From: Scytonema tolypothrichoides VB-61278
GTDB lineage: Bacteria; Cyanobacteriota; Cyanobacteriia; Cyanobacteriales; Nostocaceae
Length of the DNA stretch: 64,000 nt
Direction of reading: 5' to 3'
NCBI RefSeq assembly: GCF_000828085.3
Contig: NZ_JXCA02000002.1
Coordinates: forward strand, 780,732-844,731
Part shown: positions 16,941 through 26,304 of the stretch, piece by piece
How the letters are laid out: every line of letters starts with the position of its first letter
Position numbering within the stretch: the first letter of the stretch is position 1
Notes under the pieces: generated by a model
Seen by the model: the letters and a program-made list of their open reading frames with translations, nothing else
Told to the model about the DNA's origin: nothing
The model's database searches: none
Translations under genes and position numbers: made by a program

Positions 16941-19049
16941 TCAGGTGACACCGAAAACAATCACTAAGCCCAATACAGCCCCAAAGATAATCAAGGCATA
17001 GAATTGAGCACGACCGTTTTCCAGGTATTTCAGACCTTCACCAGTGATCAGAGTGAAGAAACCTGTGAGGTTTACAGCACCATCAACAACGCGGAAGTCA
17101 ACTTCCATCACTTGTCTTGCTAAACGCCGCAAGCTGACAACAAAAACACGATGGTAAATGTCATCAAAGTACCACTTGTTGAGGGAGAACTCGTAAAGCG
17201 GCTGGATTTTTGCTGCGATCGCCACTGGGTTGATTTTACCCAACAGATACGTCAACGAAGCCAAGGTAATGCCAATCAAGGAAATCCCAACTGAAGCACC
17301 CGCCATAGTGTAGAATTCGCTTGGGTTGAATTCAGCCGCTTTTTCTACCACTTCGGCTAAAGTTTCGCTGGGTGGGAAAATAAACTCCTCAAAGTAGTTG
17401 GCAAAAGGAGTCCCAAGCAAACCAATCAGTATGGAAGGAACTGCCAAAATCGCTAATGGCAGAGTCATTGTCCAAGGCGACTCATGAGGATACTCACTGT
17501 GACCATGACCGTGACCGTGACTGTGGTCATCATGGTGATGTTCCTCAGTTGCTTCCAATTCTCCCTTGGTCATAGCACCAGGACCAAAAGCAGGGGCTGC
17601 ATCAAAACCTGTTACAATTCCCATTCCTGCTGGAGATTTGAGTTTTTGCCACAAATTAGTTTGATTGCCCCGGAATTTACCTTCAAAGGTAACGAAATAC
17701 ATCCGGAACATGTAGAAAGCGGTAATTCCGGCGGTTAGCCAACCAATTGCCCACAGAAGTGGGTTCGCTGCAAATACCTTCCCTAGGATTTCATCTTTTG
17801 ACCAGAAACCAGCAAAGGGCGGGATACCAGAAATTGCGACACAACCAATGAAGAAGGTAATTGCCGTAACTGGCATATACTTCCGCAGTCCACCCATCAA
17901 CCGCATATCCTGCGCCAAGTTCGGGTCGTGACCGACGACTCCTTCCATACCGTGAATTACAGAACCAGAACCCAGGAAAAGCATCGCCTTAAAGTAGGCG
18001 TGGGTCATTAAGTGGAAAAGTCCGGCGCTGTATGCGCCTACTCCCATTGCCATCACCATGTAACCGAGTTGGGAAATGGTGGAGTAAGCTAAGCCCTTTT
18101 TGATGTCGTTTTGAGTAATGGCAATTGTCGCACCCAAAAATGCTGTCAATGCCCCAGTGAATGCAATCACGTTCATTGCTGCTGGAACGTGTTCAAAAAC
18201 TGGGTACATCCGAGCAATTAAGAAAACACCCGCCGCCACCATTGTTGCTGCGTGGATGAGGGCGGAGATGGGGGTGGGACCTTCCATTGCATCTGGTAAC
18301 CAGACGTGCAGGGGAAATTGGGCGGATTTGGCAACCGGACCCAGGAAGACGAGAATCGCCAACAGGATGGCGAGCAAATTGCTGACAGCACCGGTTTGGA
18401 CAAGTTGCCCTAGGCGATCGCCCATCACATCAAAATCAAAGCTTCCTGTTGCCCAGAAAAGCCCCAAAATGCCCAACAGCAATCCAAAGTCACCCACGCG
18501 GTTGGTGACAAATGCTTTTTGACAAGCATCTGCTGCCGCCTTGCGATCGTACCAGAACCCGACCAGCAAGTACGAACACATCCCGACCAGCTCCCAGAAG
18601 ATATAAACCTGTACTAAGTTGGGGCTAACCACCAGACCCAACATTGAGGAGCCGAACAAGCTGAGATAGGCGTAAAACCGGACATAGCCTGGGTCATGAG
18701 CCATGTACCCATCCGTGTAAAGCATGACGAGTAAGGCTACGGTTGTTACAACCACTAGCATTAGGGCTGTTAGGTGGTCAACAGTGTAGCCCATGCTCAG
18801 GTGAAAATTGCCTGCTGCTGCCCATTCCAAGGTATAGGTGTAAGGAGCGTGCCCTTGAATTTGACTCCACAGCAAAGCAAACGACAACCCCATTGCCAGT
18901 CCCATCAAGGACATAATAAATGCTGCATTGAGCTGTCGCAGGTTGTTGGTCACCTGATTCAACGAGATTAACCCTAGACCGACCAGCATTGCCCCAAGAA
19001 GAGGTAATACCGGAATCAGCCAGGCATACTGATAGATTATTTCCATCAT
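16941..19049 (-). CDS. ndhF1: NAD(P)H-quinone oxidoreductase subunit 5 (NdhF1)
   Basis: A 702-aa antiporter-like membrane subunit of NDH-1L that works with NdhD1 in proton translocation and cyclic electron flow. Signatures are FWELVGMCSYLLVGFW (about residues 150-165), QFPLHVWLPDAMEGPTPISA (about 244-263), IKKGLAYSTISQLGYM and HLMTHAYFKAMLFLGSGSV. A cytosolic or lumenal loop at about 505-525 is His-rich (HHHDDHSHGHGHGHSEYPHE), which could bind metal. The C-terminus has the long amphipathic helix and final TM segment typical of subunit 5. The start codons 19049 and 19046 (Met-Met) are both possible. Confidence 0.96.
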   Translation of the reverse strand: MMEIIYQYAWLIPVLPLLGAMLVGLGLISLNQVTNNLRQLNAAFIMSLMGLAMGLSFALLWSQIQGHAPYTYTLEWAAAGNFHLSMGYTVDHLTALMLVVVTTVALLVMLYTDGYMAHDPGYVRFYAYLSLFGSSMLGLVVSPNLVQVYIFWELVGMCSYLLVGFWYDRKAAADACQKAFVTNRVGDFGLLLGILGLFWATGSFDFDVMGDRLGQLVQTGAVSNLLAILLAILVFLGPVAKSAQFPLHVWLPDAMEGPTPISALIHAATMVAAGVFLIARMYPVFEHVPAAMNVIAFTGALTAFLGATIAITQNDIKKGLAYSTISQLGYMVMAMGVGAYSAGLFHLMTHAYFKAMLFLGSGSVIHGMEGVVGHDPNLAQDMRLMGGLRKYMPVTAITFFIGCVAISGIPPFAGFWSKDEILGKVFAANPLLWAIGWLTAGITAFYMFRMYFVTFEGKFRGNQTNLWQKLKSPAGMGIVTGFDAAPAFGPGAMTKGELEATEEHHHDDHSHGHGHGHSEYPHESPWTMTLPLAILAVPSILIGLLGTPFANYFEEFIFPPSETLAEVVEKAAEFNPSEFYTMAGASVGISLIGITLASLTYLLGKINPVAIAAKIQPLYEFSLNKWYFDDIYHRVFVVSLRRLARQVMEVDFRVVDGAVNLTGFFTLITGEGLKYLENGRAQFYALIIFGAVLGLVIVFGVT

Positions 19050-19126
19050 TGACGCCTACTTTTAGAATTCTTGACTAATTTGTCGGAACTGTTAATAATT
19101 GTGACACACACACTTTAGGATAAAAT

Positions 19127-19154
19127 ACCCCACCCAATAGTTATTGGGTGGGGT
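19127..19154 (-). terminator. Hairpin between thioredoxin-like gene and ndhF1
   Basis: Perfect 13-bp arms (ACCCCACCCAATA and its complement) separated by 2 bases. Read on the minus strand the stem is followed by ATTTTAT, a weak T-run, so it could end transcription coming from the thioredoxin-like gene before ndhF1. The plus strand lacks a T-run. The T-run is short, so this is a moderate call. Confidence 0.5.
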
Positions 19155-19355
19155 TATTAAGCTTGGTTTTAGATTTTGTCATCAGTTCTTAATCATTGGT
19201 CATTAGTCAAGAGTATAGAGTTGGTTGTCTGGAGCACATACAACCATTTAGACTCGAAAGCTCCAGTTTTTGATTAAAAGCCTTGCCGGTTAAACAAAAA
19301 GATTCTGAGTTAATGACTGATCACTGATGAGTGATAACTGATGACTAATGACTCT
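19155..19355. repeat. Spacer with degenerate heptamer-type repeats
   Basis: About 200 bp with TCATTAGTCA, GATCACTGATGAGTGATAAC and TGATGACTAATGACTC elements, the short tandem repeat vocabulary found elsewhere in this window. No gene seen. Confidence 0.4.
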
Positions 19356-19742
19356 TCACGCAGAACGACAACCTAAATCCGCTGTTGTTGGGCGATGGTA
19401 AGTTTTCGGGCGGTTGGCGTAACACACTTTTATTTCTTCTAAAGCTAGAAATAAATCTTCTCGTCCACGAAAACTTTCCAAACGCCGACGGACTATGCCA
19501 TCTTCAATCAACAGTAAAGTTGGTAGTGATTTCAGCTTATATTTTGTAGCAAGTTTAAAATTATCATCAGCATTCACTCCTACTAATTTAATTTGGTCGC
19601 CGCATTGAGCTTTAAATTGCAATAATAAAGGGTGGATTATTCGACACAACCCACACCAAGGTGCTTCAAAATTTACTAAAACAGGAATTGAAGATTCTAA
19701 AACTTCTTGAGAAAATGTCCGCTCACTAACCGACAACACCAT
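19356..19742 (-). CDS. Thioredoxin-like protein with WCGLC active site
   Basis: A 128-aa thioredoxin-fold protein. It has the strand-helix start VLVNFEAPWCGLCRIIHP with the redox pair CGLC at about residues 30-33, the conserved Asp-like VNADDN, and the cis-Pro loop KSLPTLLL near 73-80. The canonical CGPC is replaced by CGLC, which is expected to shift redox potential and partner choice. It has a C-terminal extension (RPKTYHRPTTADLGCRSA) with an additional Cys. Its position beside ndhF1 and near ftrC-dependent redox regulation is suggestive only. The start at ATG 19742 is well placed for the fold. Confidence 0.88.
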   Translation of the reverse strand: MVLSVSERTFSQEVLESSIPVLVNFEAPWCGLCRIIHPLLLQFKAQCGDQIKLVGVNADDNFKLATKYKLKSLPTLLLIEDGIVRRRLESFRGREDLFLALEEIKVCYANRPKTYHRPTTADLGCRSA

Positions 19743-20356
19743 GACGCCTCTGAAATTTATATGGTTTTGATATCAAAACTAACTGTCAGCTTTGGGAGTG
19801 CATTGTCAGGATTTCGTAAACATTGTCCATTGCAAAACTGACACAAAAGTCAGTAAGACATTCAAGACGGTAACTCTCTCAAACTTTTTGGTCTTTATAG
19901 TCGTTATTGAAAGGGTATTTTTCGCCAATCTGCTGTTGACCTTACCTATGCAGACAACTTATCTCCACCAAACCTATAATAACCGTAGGTAGTTTTCTTC
20001 TGCTTCAGCAAAAGGAGACAGTACCTTATTTGCCACAGGCAATGCTGCTGGAACTAGACGATCTCGCATAAGTGTTGAGGATTTTCTCAAGTTTTGGTCG
20101 CTGTTGGCTATCTTGTTTTCTTCGCCAAATTTAATCAACCATCTTCTGATTATAGAAAAGAAAATAGCGAATTATCAAGTTTTTCCCGACTTTGGCAGTT
20201 TATGAGCAACTACCAAATCTAAAATTTCAAAACGACTAAGCGCACCCCCACTGACAGCTACTTCAATTCATCCTACATTGATTTGGTGGCAGTTGATGAG
20301 ATCAAATCAATATATGATCTTATCAACCTCTGTAGATAAATCGCATTATGTTCAAA
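19743..20356. other. Gene-free 614-bp spacer
   Basis: AT-rich sequence between the thioredoxin-like gene and the Z-ISO-like gene. Short open frames here have no recognisable protein features. No strong hairpin, tRNA or repeat array was seen, apart from the promoter region expected for the thioredoxin-like gene near 19743-19900. Confidence 0.4.
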
Positions 20357-21079
20357 TCATAATCCGATTTTACTAGTTGCTTCGAGCAATAGAGGGTGTG
20401 ACCACCAAAGTAACAGCACAAAAATTGCAACCCCCAAATAAGCCGGACGCAAAAATTCCTGCCATAAGATAGATTGACGACCGTCAAGAACAGCGGCAAA
20501 TGGGATGATGGAAGTACGCTGTTGAACTTGAGCATAAGCTTCTCCGTAGCGATCGCTCAAACGGCGATCCCCGTGCCATACTCCGAATAAATGGTGTAAC
20601 ACCAACCCGACTGAAGTGATAAGGGTAAAACTTGTACCTAACCACAGGGTATGAGCAATACACCAAATAATCTGTCCCACCATTTGTGGATGGCGAGTAA
20701 TGCGAATAATTCCTGTTTCAAAAAGATGTACCTGAGGCTTTTGGATAGCAGCAATTTCTAGTAGATTGAAAGTCGCGGGATACAAAAACAAAAACGAAAT
20801 AGCTGAGAGTACCCAAACGAATTGCTGGACTCCCGGTAAATTTTGGACATACCAAAGTTGCAAGCCATCGTAGCGGTGGTTAAAAAAGTAAATAATTAAG
20901 ATGACAGCCAAGGGCAGGCTACTAAATGCAAAAAAAATGCGATAAAGCCTAGGACTAATATGCTTTTCTGCCCACGGGCGCAGGGCTGCGCCTCCACTAT
21001 GGACAATTGCAAAACCAAATAGTAGTCCTAGCATGACAAAATGACTAAGGGTCAACCAAGACGGCTGCATCATACACAC
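20357..21079 (-). CDS. NnrU-family membrane protein, candidate 15-cis-zeta-carotene isomerase (Z-ISO-like)
   Basis: A 240-aa integral membrane protein with about 6 hydrophobic helices. Family marks are HSGGAALRPW (about residues 27-36) and GIIRITRHPQMVGQIIWCIAHTLWLG (about 123-148, His residues that could ligate heme b), plus HHLFGVWHGDRRL. Plant Z-ISO, which isomerises the 15-cis bond of zeta-carotene, belongs to this NnrU-related family, and cyanobacteria carry homologues. Assignment to carotenoid isomerisation is an inference. Bacterial NnrU was named from denitrifiers, where its role is poorly defined. The start could be Met1 or Met4. Confidence 0.75.
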   Translation of the reverse strand: MCMMQPSWLTLSHFVMLGLLFGFAIVHSGGAALRPWAEKHISPRLYRIFFAFSSLPLAVILIIYFFNHRYDGLQLWYVQNLPGVQQFVWVLSAISFLFLYPATFNLLEIAAIQKPQVHLFETGIIRITRHPQMVGQIIWCIAHTLWLGTSFTLITSVGLVLHHLFGVWHGDRRLSDRYGEAYAQVQQRTSIIPFAAVLDGRQSILWQEFLRPAYLGVAIFVLLLWWSHPLLLEATSKIGL

Positions 21080-21234
21080 AAATGAAGTAACTTAAAGAAA
21101 GCCTAATTTAGTACAACGAATACCACAAACTATGTAAAAAAATCATAGGCAGGATATCCTGTCACCATAGAGTATGTGCGTTGGATGAACACAACTTGAG
21201 GACCAACATCCGCACCATAAAATAGAATAACCTG

Positions 21235-22141
21235 ATGAAAAAACTACCGTCTGAACTGAAGCTAGCTATCATTGGCAACCTGAAGTTAATTAGAACCGTC
21301 AAAAAGGAAAATTTGTTACAGGGAGTGTCTCTGACTGAACAAAGTTGTCTTAACGACACAGCATGGATGGCATTTGAGAATGGTAAAGTATCCTCAGATA
21401 TTAGGTTACAAAAGTATTTAGCTGTGATCAAATCAGAAAAAGAGGTACTACACAACGCAGTCAGTCGCAATGACCACCCTCTGACAACAGCAAAGCACAA
21501 AGGAAGTGCCTCAATTAAATGTAGATTAATGGCACTTTCTAGAACAGGTAAACAATTTACTGCTGATATTAATAATCATATTACGAAACAAGTTGTCATT
21601 GGCAAGAACTTCATCAAACTGGAAAAATGGACTTGGAATTTGCGTATCTTCCCCATTTTAGTCAGTAAAGAAATATATAATGACAGGGTGCAGAGGACAG
21701 AAAACAGGGCACAATCCTATCATCTGTCCCCTGTTTTTTATGACCATCCGTGGAGAAAAGCAAAAGTCTCCCAGTCCAAATGGTCGTATGCTGAATTAGA
21801 TGGTTTCATCCACTATAAAGTCATGAATAATTCTTCAGCTATAAGAGTGGATGCTAACTGTAGCAGTCAATCTTATCCTTGTCGCGGGCATACAAACAAA
21901 CACAATTGTCCCGAACCTTGGATTAACGATTCAGTGTGGTGGAAGTCGTGGATTTAAGCTATGTGCAGATTTAGTTGGAGGGCAAAATGTCGCAATGAGA
22001 ACGTTGTTACTCCGGCAGGACGCAAGTCAAACGGAAATTCTGGTAACAGCCTACCCCCTGAAAGTCTCTCTATTCCGGGGCAACAAAATCGTACTCTCTC
22101 CTTGCTGGGAGAACCGTAGAGGGGTGCATTGGATTTTGTAA
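21235..22141 (+). pseudogene. Decayed TnpB-like (IS200/IS605 OrfB) transposon gene
   Basis: No intact product, but fragments resemble TnpB. In one frame (21235-21957) a middle part reads HPLTTAKHKGSASIKCRLMA then FTADINNHITKQVV, like the TnpB helix before the first catalytic strand, followed later by CRGHTNKHN, which resembles its zinc-ribbon start. After a frame change near 21900 the other frame continues NLGLTIQCGGSRG, FKLCADLVGGQNVAMRTLLL and RQD, which looks like the zinc-ribbon end and RuvC-III Asp region. A hairpin with a T-run (21701-21739) interrupts the middle. Both frames are needed to read one protein, so I infer frameshifts and internal deletion. This assignment rests on motif memory and needs a profile search. 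Confidence 0.45.
21701..21739 (+). terminator. Terminator-like hairpin inside the decayed tnpB region
   Basis: AAAACAGGG (21701-21709) pairs with CCCTGTTTT (21729-21737), followed by further T residues. It has the layout of an intrinsic terminator, or it may be an inserted spacer repeat of the CTGTTCCC type. Its presence inside an open frame is a reason to regard that frame as non-functional. Confidence 0.4.
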
Positions 22142-22385
22142 CGAAAACAAAAAAAGCGTTCAAGCTTTTGAAACCCAGAGTGGAGTTTACACACAATTCC
22201 CCTGAAAATCTACTTATTAGGGTCCAAAAGTAGAAAAGAGAACTTTAGTCAAGATGGTATGCTACTGTCTTTTTCGAGTAAAGTCTCTAAATTTAAGATG
22301 CAAAAAATCACGCCCTTGGGACAGGCTTTTTACGCTGGTTTGTAGAAGACTGCCGCTCATGCTCAAAGTTTGTGGGTTTAGCCTT

Positions 22386-23399
22386 ATGTCTGACCTTCCT
22401 TTCACTTTAGATCAGTTACGTATTCTCAAAGCGATCGCCGCAGAAGGCAGCTTCAAGCGTGCCGCTGATAGCCTCTATGTATCCCAACCTGCCGTTAGCT
22501 TGCAAGTGCAAAACCTAGAACGGCAGCTGGATGTTCCATTATTTGACCGTGGAGGACGTCGCGCACAACTAACCGAAGCTGGACATTTACTTCTGAATTA
22601 CGGTGAGAAAATCCTCAGCCTGTGTCAGGAAACCTGCCGCGCTATTGAGGATTTACAAAATCTCCAAGGTGGTACTTTGATTATTGGTGCTTCTCAAACG
22701 ACCGGTACCTATCTTTTACCCCGGATGATTGGGATGTTCCGACAAAAATATCCAGATGTAGCAGTGCAATTGCACGTCCACTCCACCCGCAGAACCACTT
22801 GGAGTGTAGCTAACGGACAAGTGGATTTGGCAATCATCGGTGGTGAAATTCCTGGTGAACTCGCGGAATCTTTGGAAATTCTTCCGTACGCTGAAGACGA
22901 ATTGTCACTGATTATACCTTCATTCCATCCCTTTGCCAAACTTGAAACGATTCAAAGAGAAGACCTATATAAATTACAGTTTATAGCTCTCGATTCTCAA
23001 TCTACTATCCGTAAGGTCATTGACCAAGTACTATCACGCTGTGACATTGATACGCGGCGTTTTAAAATCGAAATGGAATTAAACTCCATAGAAGCTATAA
23101 AAAATGCCGTGCAATCTGGTTTGGGGGCTGCCTTTGTTTCAACCTCGGCAATAGCTAAAGAGTTACAAATGGGGGTGCTACACTGTGCTTCCATCGAAGG
23201 TGTGATAGTCAAACGGACGCTAAGGTTGGTTTTTAATCCCAATCGTTACAGATCTAAAGCAGCAGAAGCGTTTAGTCGGGAAATTCTACCTCAGTTTGCT
23301 GCACCTGGATGGAATCTAGAAATGTTAAAAACGTCACGCAAACCCATAATGGTTAGTACAGTGGATTTAGGAGCGCATAATTCTGACGACGATGATTAA
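22386..23399 (+). CDS. rbcR: LysR-type transcriptional regulator RbcR
   Basis: A 337-aa LysR regulator matching cyanobacterial and plastid RbcR (Ycf30), which controls Rubisco and carbon-assimilation genes. The winged HTH is at residues 5-65 ([37 protein letters not shown]), followed by the effector domain with [16 protein letters not shown] at about 97-112. ATG 22386 (MSDLPFT) is chosen because family members begin there; the open frame extends 44 codons upstream with Cys/Arg-rich sequence unlike the family. The acidic tail (NSDDDD) is unremarkable. Location near ndhD1/ndhF1 is consistent with a regulator of photosynthetic carbon and electron metabolism. Confidence 0.92.
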   Translation: MSDLPFTLDQLRILKAIAAEGSFKRAADSLYVSQPAVSLQVQNLERQLDVPLFDRGGRRAQLTEAGHLLLNYGEKILSLCQETCRAIEDLQNLQGGTLIIGASQTTGTYLLPRMIGMFRQKYPDVAVQLHVHSTRRTTWSVANGQVDLAIIGGEIPGELAESLEILPYAEDELSLIIPSFHPFAKLETIQREDLYKLQFIALDSQSTIRKVIDQVLSRCDIDTRRFKIEMELNSIEAIKNAVQSGLGAAFVSTSAIAKELQMGVLHCASIEGVIVKRTLRLVFNPNRYRSKAAEAFSREILPQFAAPGWNLEMLKTSRKPIMVSTVDLGAHNSDDDD

Positions 23400-23402
23400 G
23401 AT

Positions 23403-23448
23403 GTAGTCATTAGTCATTAGTCATTAGTCATTAGTCATTAGTCATTAG
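23403..23448. repeat. Heptamer tandem repeat (TAGTCAT)n, STRR type
   Basis: About six perfect copies of TAGTCAT directly after the rbcR stop. This matches the short tandemly repeated repetitive (STRR) sequences known from heterocystous cyanobacteria. It is not a CRISPR: units are contiguous with no spacers. Confidence 0.9.
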
Positions 23449-23776
23449 GAGGCACTGCGTTGGTGAGGCAGGTGCTAACACCGGGTTTCCCAACTTGTAG
23501 ACGCGTGCGCTCTGCGCATACCCAAAGGGTGAGCAGCGTATGCAGTCCTTGTTTCTAACGCCTTTCCTCCTCTGCCCCTCATCCCCAAGGGATCGAGCTC
23601 CCCAGGGGGAATCCCGAGCCCCCCATTGTTCGCGTGTCTCCTGCACAAGAGCAATGCTTACGCCGTAGCCGTGCCACTAGGCTGCAGGAGATACCAAGTG
23701 GCGTTCATTAGTTAAGGCCTATTGACTATTGACTGTTGACTATTGACTGTTGACTGTTGATTCTTGACTCTTGATT
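23449..23776. repeat. REP-like palindromes followed by TTGACTG/TTGACTA tandem repeats
   Basis: Positions 23449-23695 contain a copy of the dispersed CACTGCGTTG...GGGTTTCCCAAC family and palindromes such as GTGCGCTCTGCGCATACCC and GGGTGAGCAGCGTATGC. Positions 23718-23776 are (TTGACTA/TTGACTG)n heptamers that run up to the kinase start codon. No gene is present. Confidence 0.7.
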
Positions 23777-25204
23777 ATGGAAATTTATTGTACTCGTCCA
23801 CGCTGCCCCCGCCCACAAAACTATTTTTCAGATTTAGATGATCATGGGACTATGAGAACAGTGCAGCAGAAATACTGTACTGCTTGTGGAATGCCGCTCA
23901 TGTTAGACGGACGCTATTTGCCGACAAAGCTTTTAGGACGGGGCGGATTTGGAGCAGCGTTTTTGGCACGCGATCGCCGTACCCCAGGAATGCGCCAATG
24001 TGTGGTGAAGCAATTTCAACCTGCGGGAGATTTAAGTCCAACTCAACTACAACTAGCACAAGATCTGTTTGAACGAGAGGCAGTCGTCTTAGAGCAAATT
24101 GGACGCCAACATGAGCAAATTCCAGACTTATACGCTTTCTTTCCAGTAATAATCCCCAGCTTGCGGGCACCAGAGGAAGACCAGTTCTTTTATTTAGTAC
24201 AAGAATATATTGACGGACAAAACTTAGAAGAAGAATTAGCCCAAAAAGGCAAGTATTCAGAACAAGAAGTTTTAGAAATTCTGCAAGAAATTCTCAAAGT
24301 ACTCAAGTTTGTTCATGAAAAAGGTATTATCCACAGAGACATCAAACCTTCTAACATCATGCGCCATCGTAATGGCAAACTTTTCTTGTTAGATTTTGGC
24401 GCAGTTAAACAGGTTACAAACGCTGCTACTAGTGTCTCAGGTGTTTCCACAGGAATTTATTCTCTGGGATTTGCTCCACCCGAACAAATGTCCGGAGGTC
24501 AAGTCTTTCCATCTACGGATTTGTATGCGTTAGCTGTCACAATCATCATATTGCTAACAGGTGAACAAGATCTGAGTTTATTATTTGATGCTTATAGCAA
24601 TCAGTGGAAGTGGCGGGGTCAACTCACTGTCAGTCCACACCTTGCTAATATTTTAGACAAGATGCTCCTCAGTGCTGCTAATCAACGCTATCAGTCAGCG
24701 CAGGAAGTTTTAGATGCCCTCAATGCACCTCAAAAGCATATACCTTCTACATACATCAATCCCCCTCAGCCTTCTGTCACCCCACAACCACAATCACAGC
24801 AAACACAGACTCAACCCCAAGTACAAAAGCAATCGCTTTCTCAGACTCCGCCTGTCAAACAACAATTTTCTTTAGTTAAATTATTAATTAGAGCAGGGTT
24901 TAGTGGGTTTGAAGGAGCATTGATAACAATTGGTCTTTCAACAATCCTGCCATCGTCAATCATGACTTTGGTTGCTGCTTGTATCATTTTATCAGGGTTA
25001 ATTTTTGCCCAATGGAAGCGATGGATTGGAGGATCTGATTTGTTAATTTTTCCTGCAATCACCTTAGGGATTGTTTTATTCTTATTAAGGGGTGATCTTA
25101 CCATTGGGCAGATTGTTATTTTGTCTGTTGCGGCGGCTTTAGTGGCGATTGCAGTAACAGCACTATTTCGTCTTATTTACAAATTATTATCTCTGCTGCT
25201 ATAA
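23777..25204 (+). CDS. Ser/Thr protein kinase with N-terminal four-Cys motif and C-terminal membrane segments
   Basis: A 475-aa Hanks-type kinase. The N-terminus has paired cysteines (IYCTRPRCPRP and YCTACGMP), the four-Cys zinc-ribbon-like prefix of many cyanobacterial kinases. Kinase motifs: GRGGFGAAFLA (P-loop, about residues 55-65), the Lys in CVVKQF, catalytic loop HRDIKPSNIM (about 191-200), DFGAVKQV and APPEQ. A Gln/Pro/Ser-rich linker (about 325-365) leads to three or four hydrophobic segments (about 375-475), so the kinase is probably membrane-bound with a cytosolic catalytic domain. ATG 23777 follows heptamer repeats without an SD. A PstS-like gene follows after 26 bp, suggesting an operon. 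Confidence 0.9.
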   Translation: MEIYCTRPRCPRPQNYFSDLDDHGTMRTVQQKYCTACGMPLMLDGRYLPTKLLGRGGFGAAFLARDRRTPGMRQCVVKQFQPAGDLSPTQLQLAQDLFEREAVVLEQIGRQHEQIPDLYAFFPVIIPSLRAPEEDQFFYLVQEYIDGQNLEEELAQKGKYSEQEVLEILQEILKVLKFVHEKGIIHRDIKPSNIMRHRNGKLFLLDFGAVKQVTNAATSVSGVSTGIYSLGFAPPEQMSGGQVFPSTDLYALAVTIIILLTGEQDLSLLFDAYSNQWKWRGQLTVSPHLANILDKMLLSAANQRYQSAQEVLDALNAPQKHIPSTYINPPQPSVTPQPQSQQTQTQPQVQKQSLSQTPPVKQQFSLVKLLIRAGFSGFEGALITIGLSTILPSSIMTLVAACIILSGLIFAQWKRWIGGSDLLIFPAITLGIVLFLLRGDLTIGQIVILSVAAALVAIAVTALFRLIYKLLSLLL

Positions 25205-25230
25205 ACACCATCTGGTGCTAATACCCATTT

Positions 25231-26304
25231 ATGTCTCAGAAAAACGAAACGTTTAGCCTTTTCCTAGCCATTCTTATAACGCTTGGCTTAACATTTGCTG
25301 GCTTATGGTTTCTTATAGAACAGTGGGCTCAAATCAGTCGTAGAAACGAAGTTAATTCTACTCTTGTTATCAATCCTTCGGTAAATAATACTCCAGTTAA
25401 TAACTCTCCTATTCCAAACCCTACCACAACCAGTTGTAGTGTACCAGATCTACCACCGGGGACATTCAACTATGGTGGTAGTACAACATGGGCACCCATC
25501 CGTAGAGACGTAGACCGAGTGCTTCAAAGCATCTGCCCTCAGTTTACTTTACGCTACGTTCAACCTGCTGTTGAAAAGCCAGGTTCTGGCACTGGCATTC
25601 GAATGTTGATAGATAATCAACTCGCTTTTTCTCAATCTTCTCGCTCAATTCAGGGTGAAGAAAACCAAAAGGCACAACAAAAGGGATTTAGTCTTAAAGA
25701 AATCCCAGTAGCAATTGATGGTATTGCGATCGCCGTCAACCCAAACCTTAACATTCCTGGTTTAACTGTCTCCCAGATCAAAGACATTTACACTGGCAAG
25801 ATAACCAACTGGCAAGACGTGGGTGGTCCAGCCTTGCCTATTATAGCGTACACTCGCAGCAAAGAAGCTGGTGGTACAGTGGAGTTTTTTGTGGAAAATA
25901 TTCTTAACAAAGAGAACTTTGGCAATAACGTGAGTTATATTAGCACGACTACTGAAGCTTTGAGAAAAGTGGCTTTGAGTCCTGGTGGAATTTACTATGC
26001 TTCTGCGCCAGAGGTCGTGCCTCAATGCACAGTTAAGTCCCTACCAGTGGGGCGTGTTTCGGGGCAATTTGTACCTCCCTACCAAGAACCCTTTATACCT
26101 CCGTCTGAATGTCCCGGCAAGCAGAATCAGTTAAATGCTCAGGCATTTCGTACTGGGGACTACCCAATTACCCGCAATTTATTTGTGATTTTAAAACAAA
26201 ATAATCAAACAGAGCAGCAAGCAGGGGATGCTTATACAAACTGGCTGCTGACACCTCAGGGTCAAGAACTGATTGAAAAAGCTGGATTTGTGAGAATTAA
26301 GTGA
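25231..26304 (+). CDS. PstS-like periplasmic substrate-binding protein, membrane-anchored
   Basis: A 357-aa protein with an N-terminal hydrophobic segment (about residues 8-30), an Asn/Pro/Thr-rich linker and a phosphate-binding-protein-like fold. YGGSTTWAPIRRDVD (near 80) and KPGSGTGIRMLID with LAFSQSSRSIQ mark the anion-binding loops of the PstS family. LTVSQIKDIYTGKITNWQDVGG is a hallmark PstS segment (about 180-200). No transporter permease or ATPase genes lie alongside, and it is linked by 26 bp to the kinase gene. I infer a role in sensing rather than transport, with phosphate or another oxyanion as possible ligand. Confidence 0.88.
   Translation: MSQKNETFSLFLAILITLGLTFAGLWFLIEQWAQISRRNEVNSTLVINPSVNNTPVNNSPIPNPTTTSCSVPDLPPGTFNYGGSTTWAPIRRDVDRVLQSICPQFTLRYVQPAVEKPGSGTGIRMLIDNQLAFSQSSRSIQGEENQKAQQKGFSLKEIPVAIDGIAIAVNPNLNIPGLTVSQIKDIYTGKITNWQDVGGPALPIIAYTRSKEAGGTVEFFVENILNKENFGNNVSYISTTTEALRKVALSPGGIYYASAPEVVPQCTVKSLPVGRVSGQFVPPYQEPFIPPSECPGKQNQLNAQAFRTGDYPITRNLFVILKQNNQTEQQAGDAYTNWLLTPQGQELIEKAGFVRIK

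Noticed and set aside
21235..21957. A complete 240-codon gene of unknown function
   Set aside because: Its composition changes along its length, it contains a terminator-like hairpin, and TnpB-like fragments continue in another frame. It is better read as a decayed pseudogene.
23403..23448. Regular repeat that might be a CRISPR array
   Set aside because: The TAGTCAT units are contiguous heptamers with no spacers. This is a short tandem repeat, not a CRISPR.
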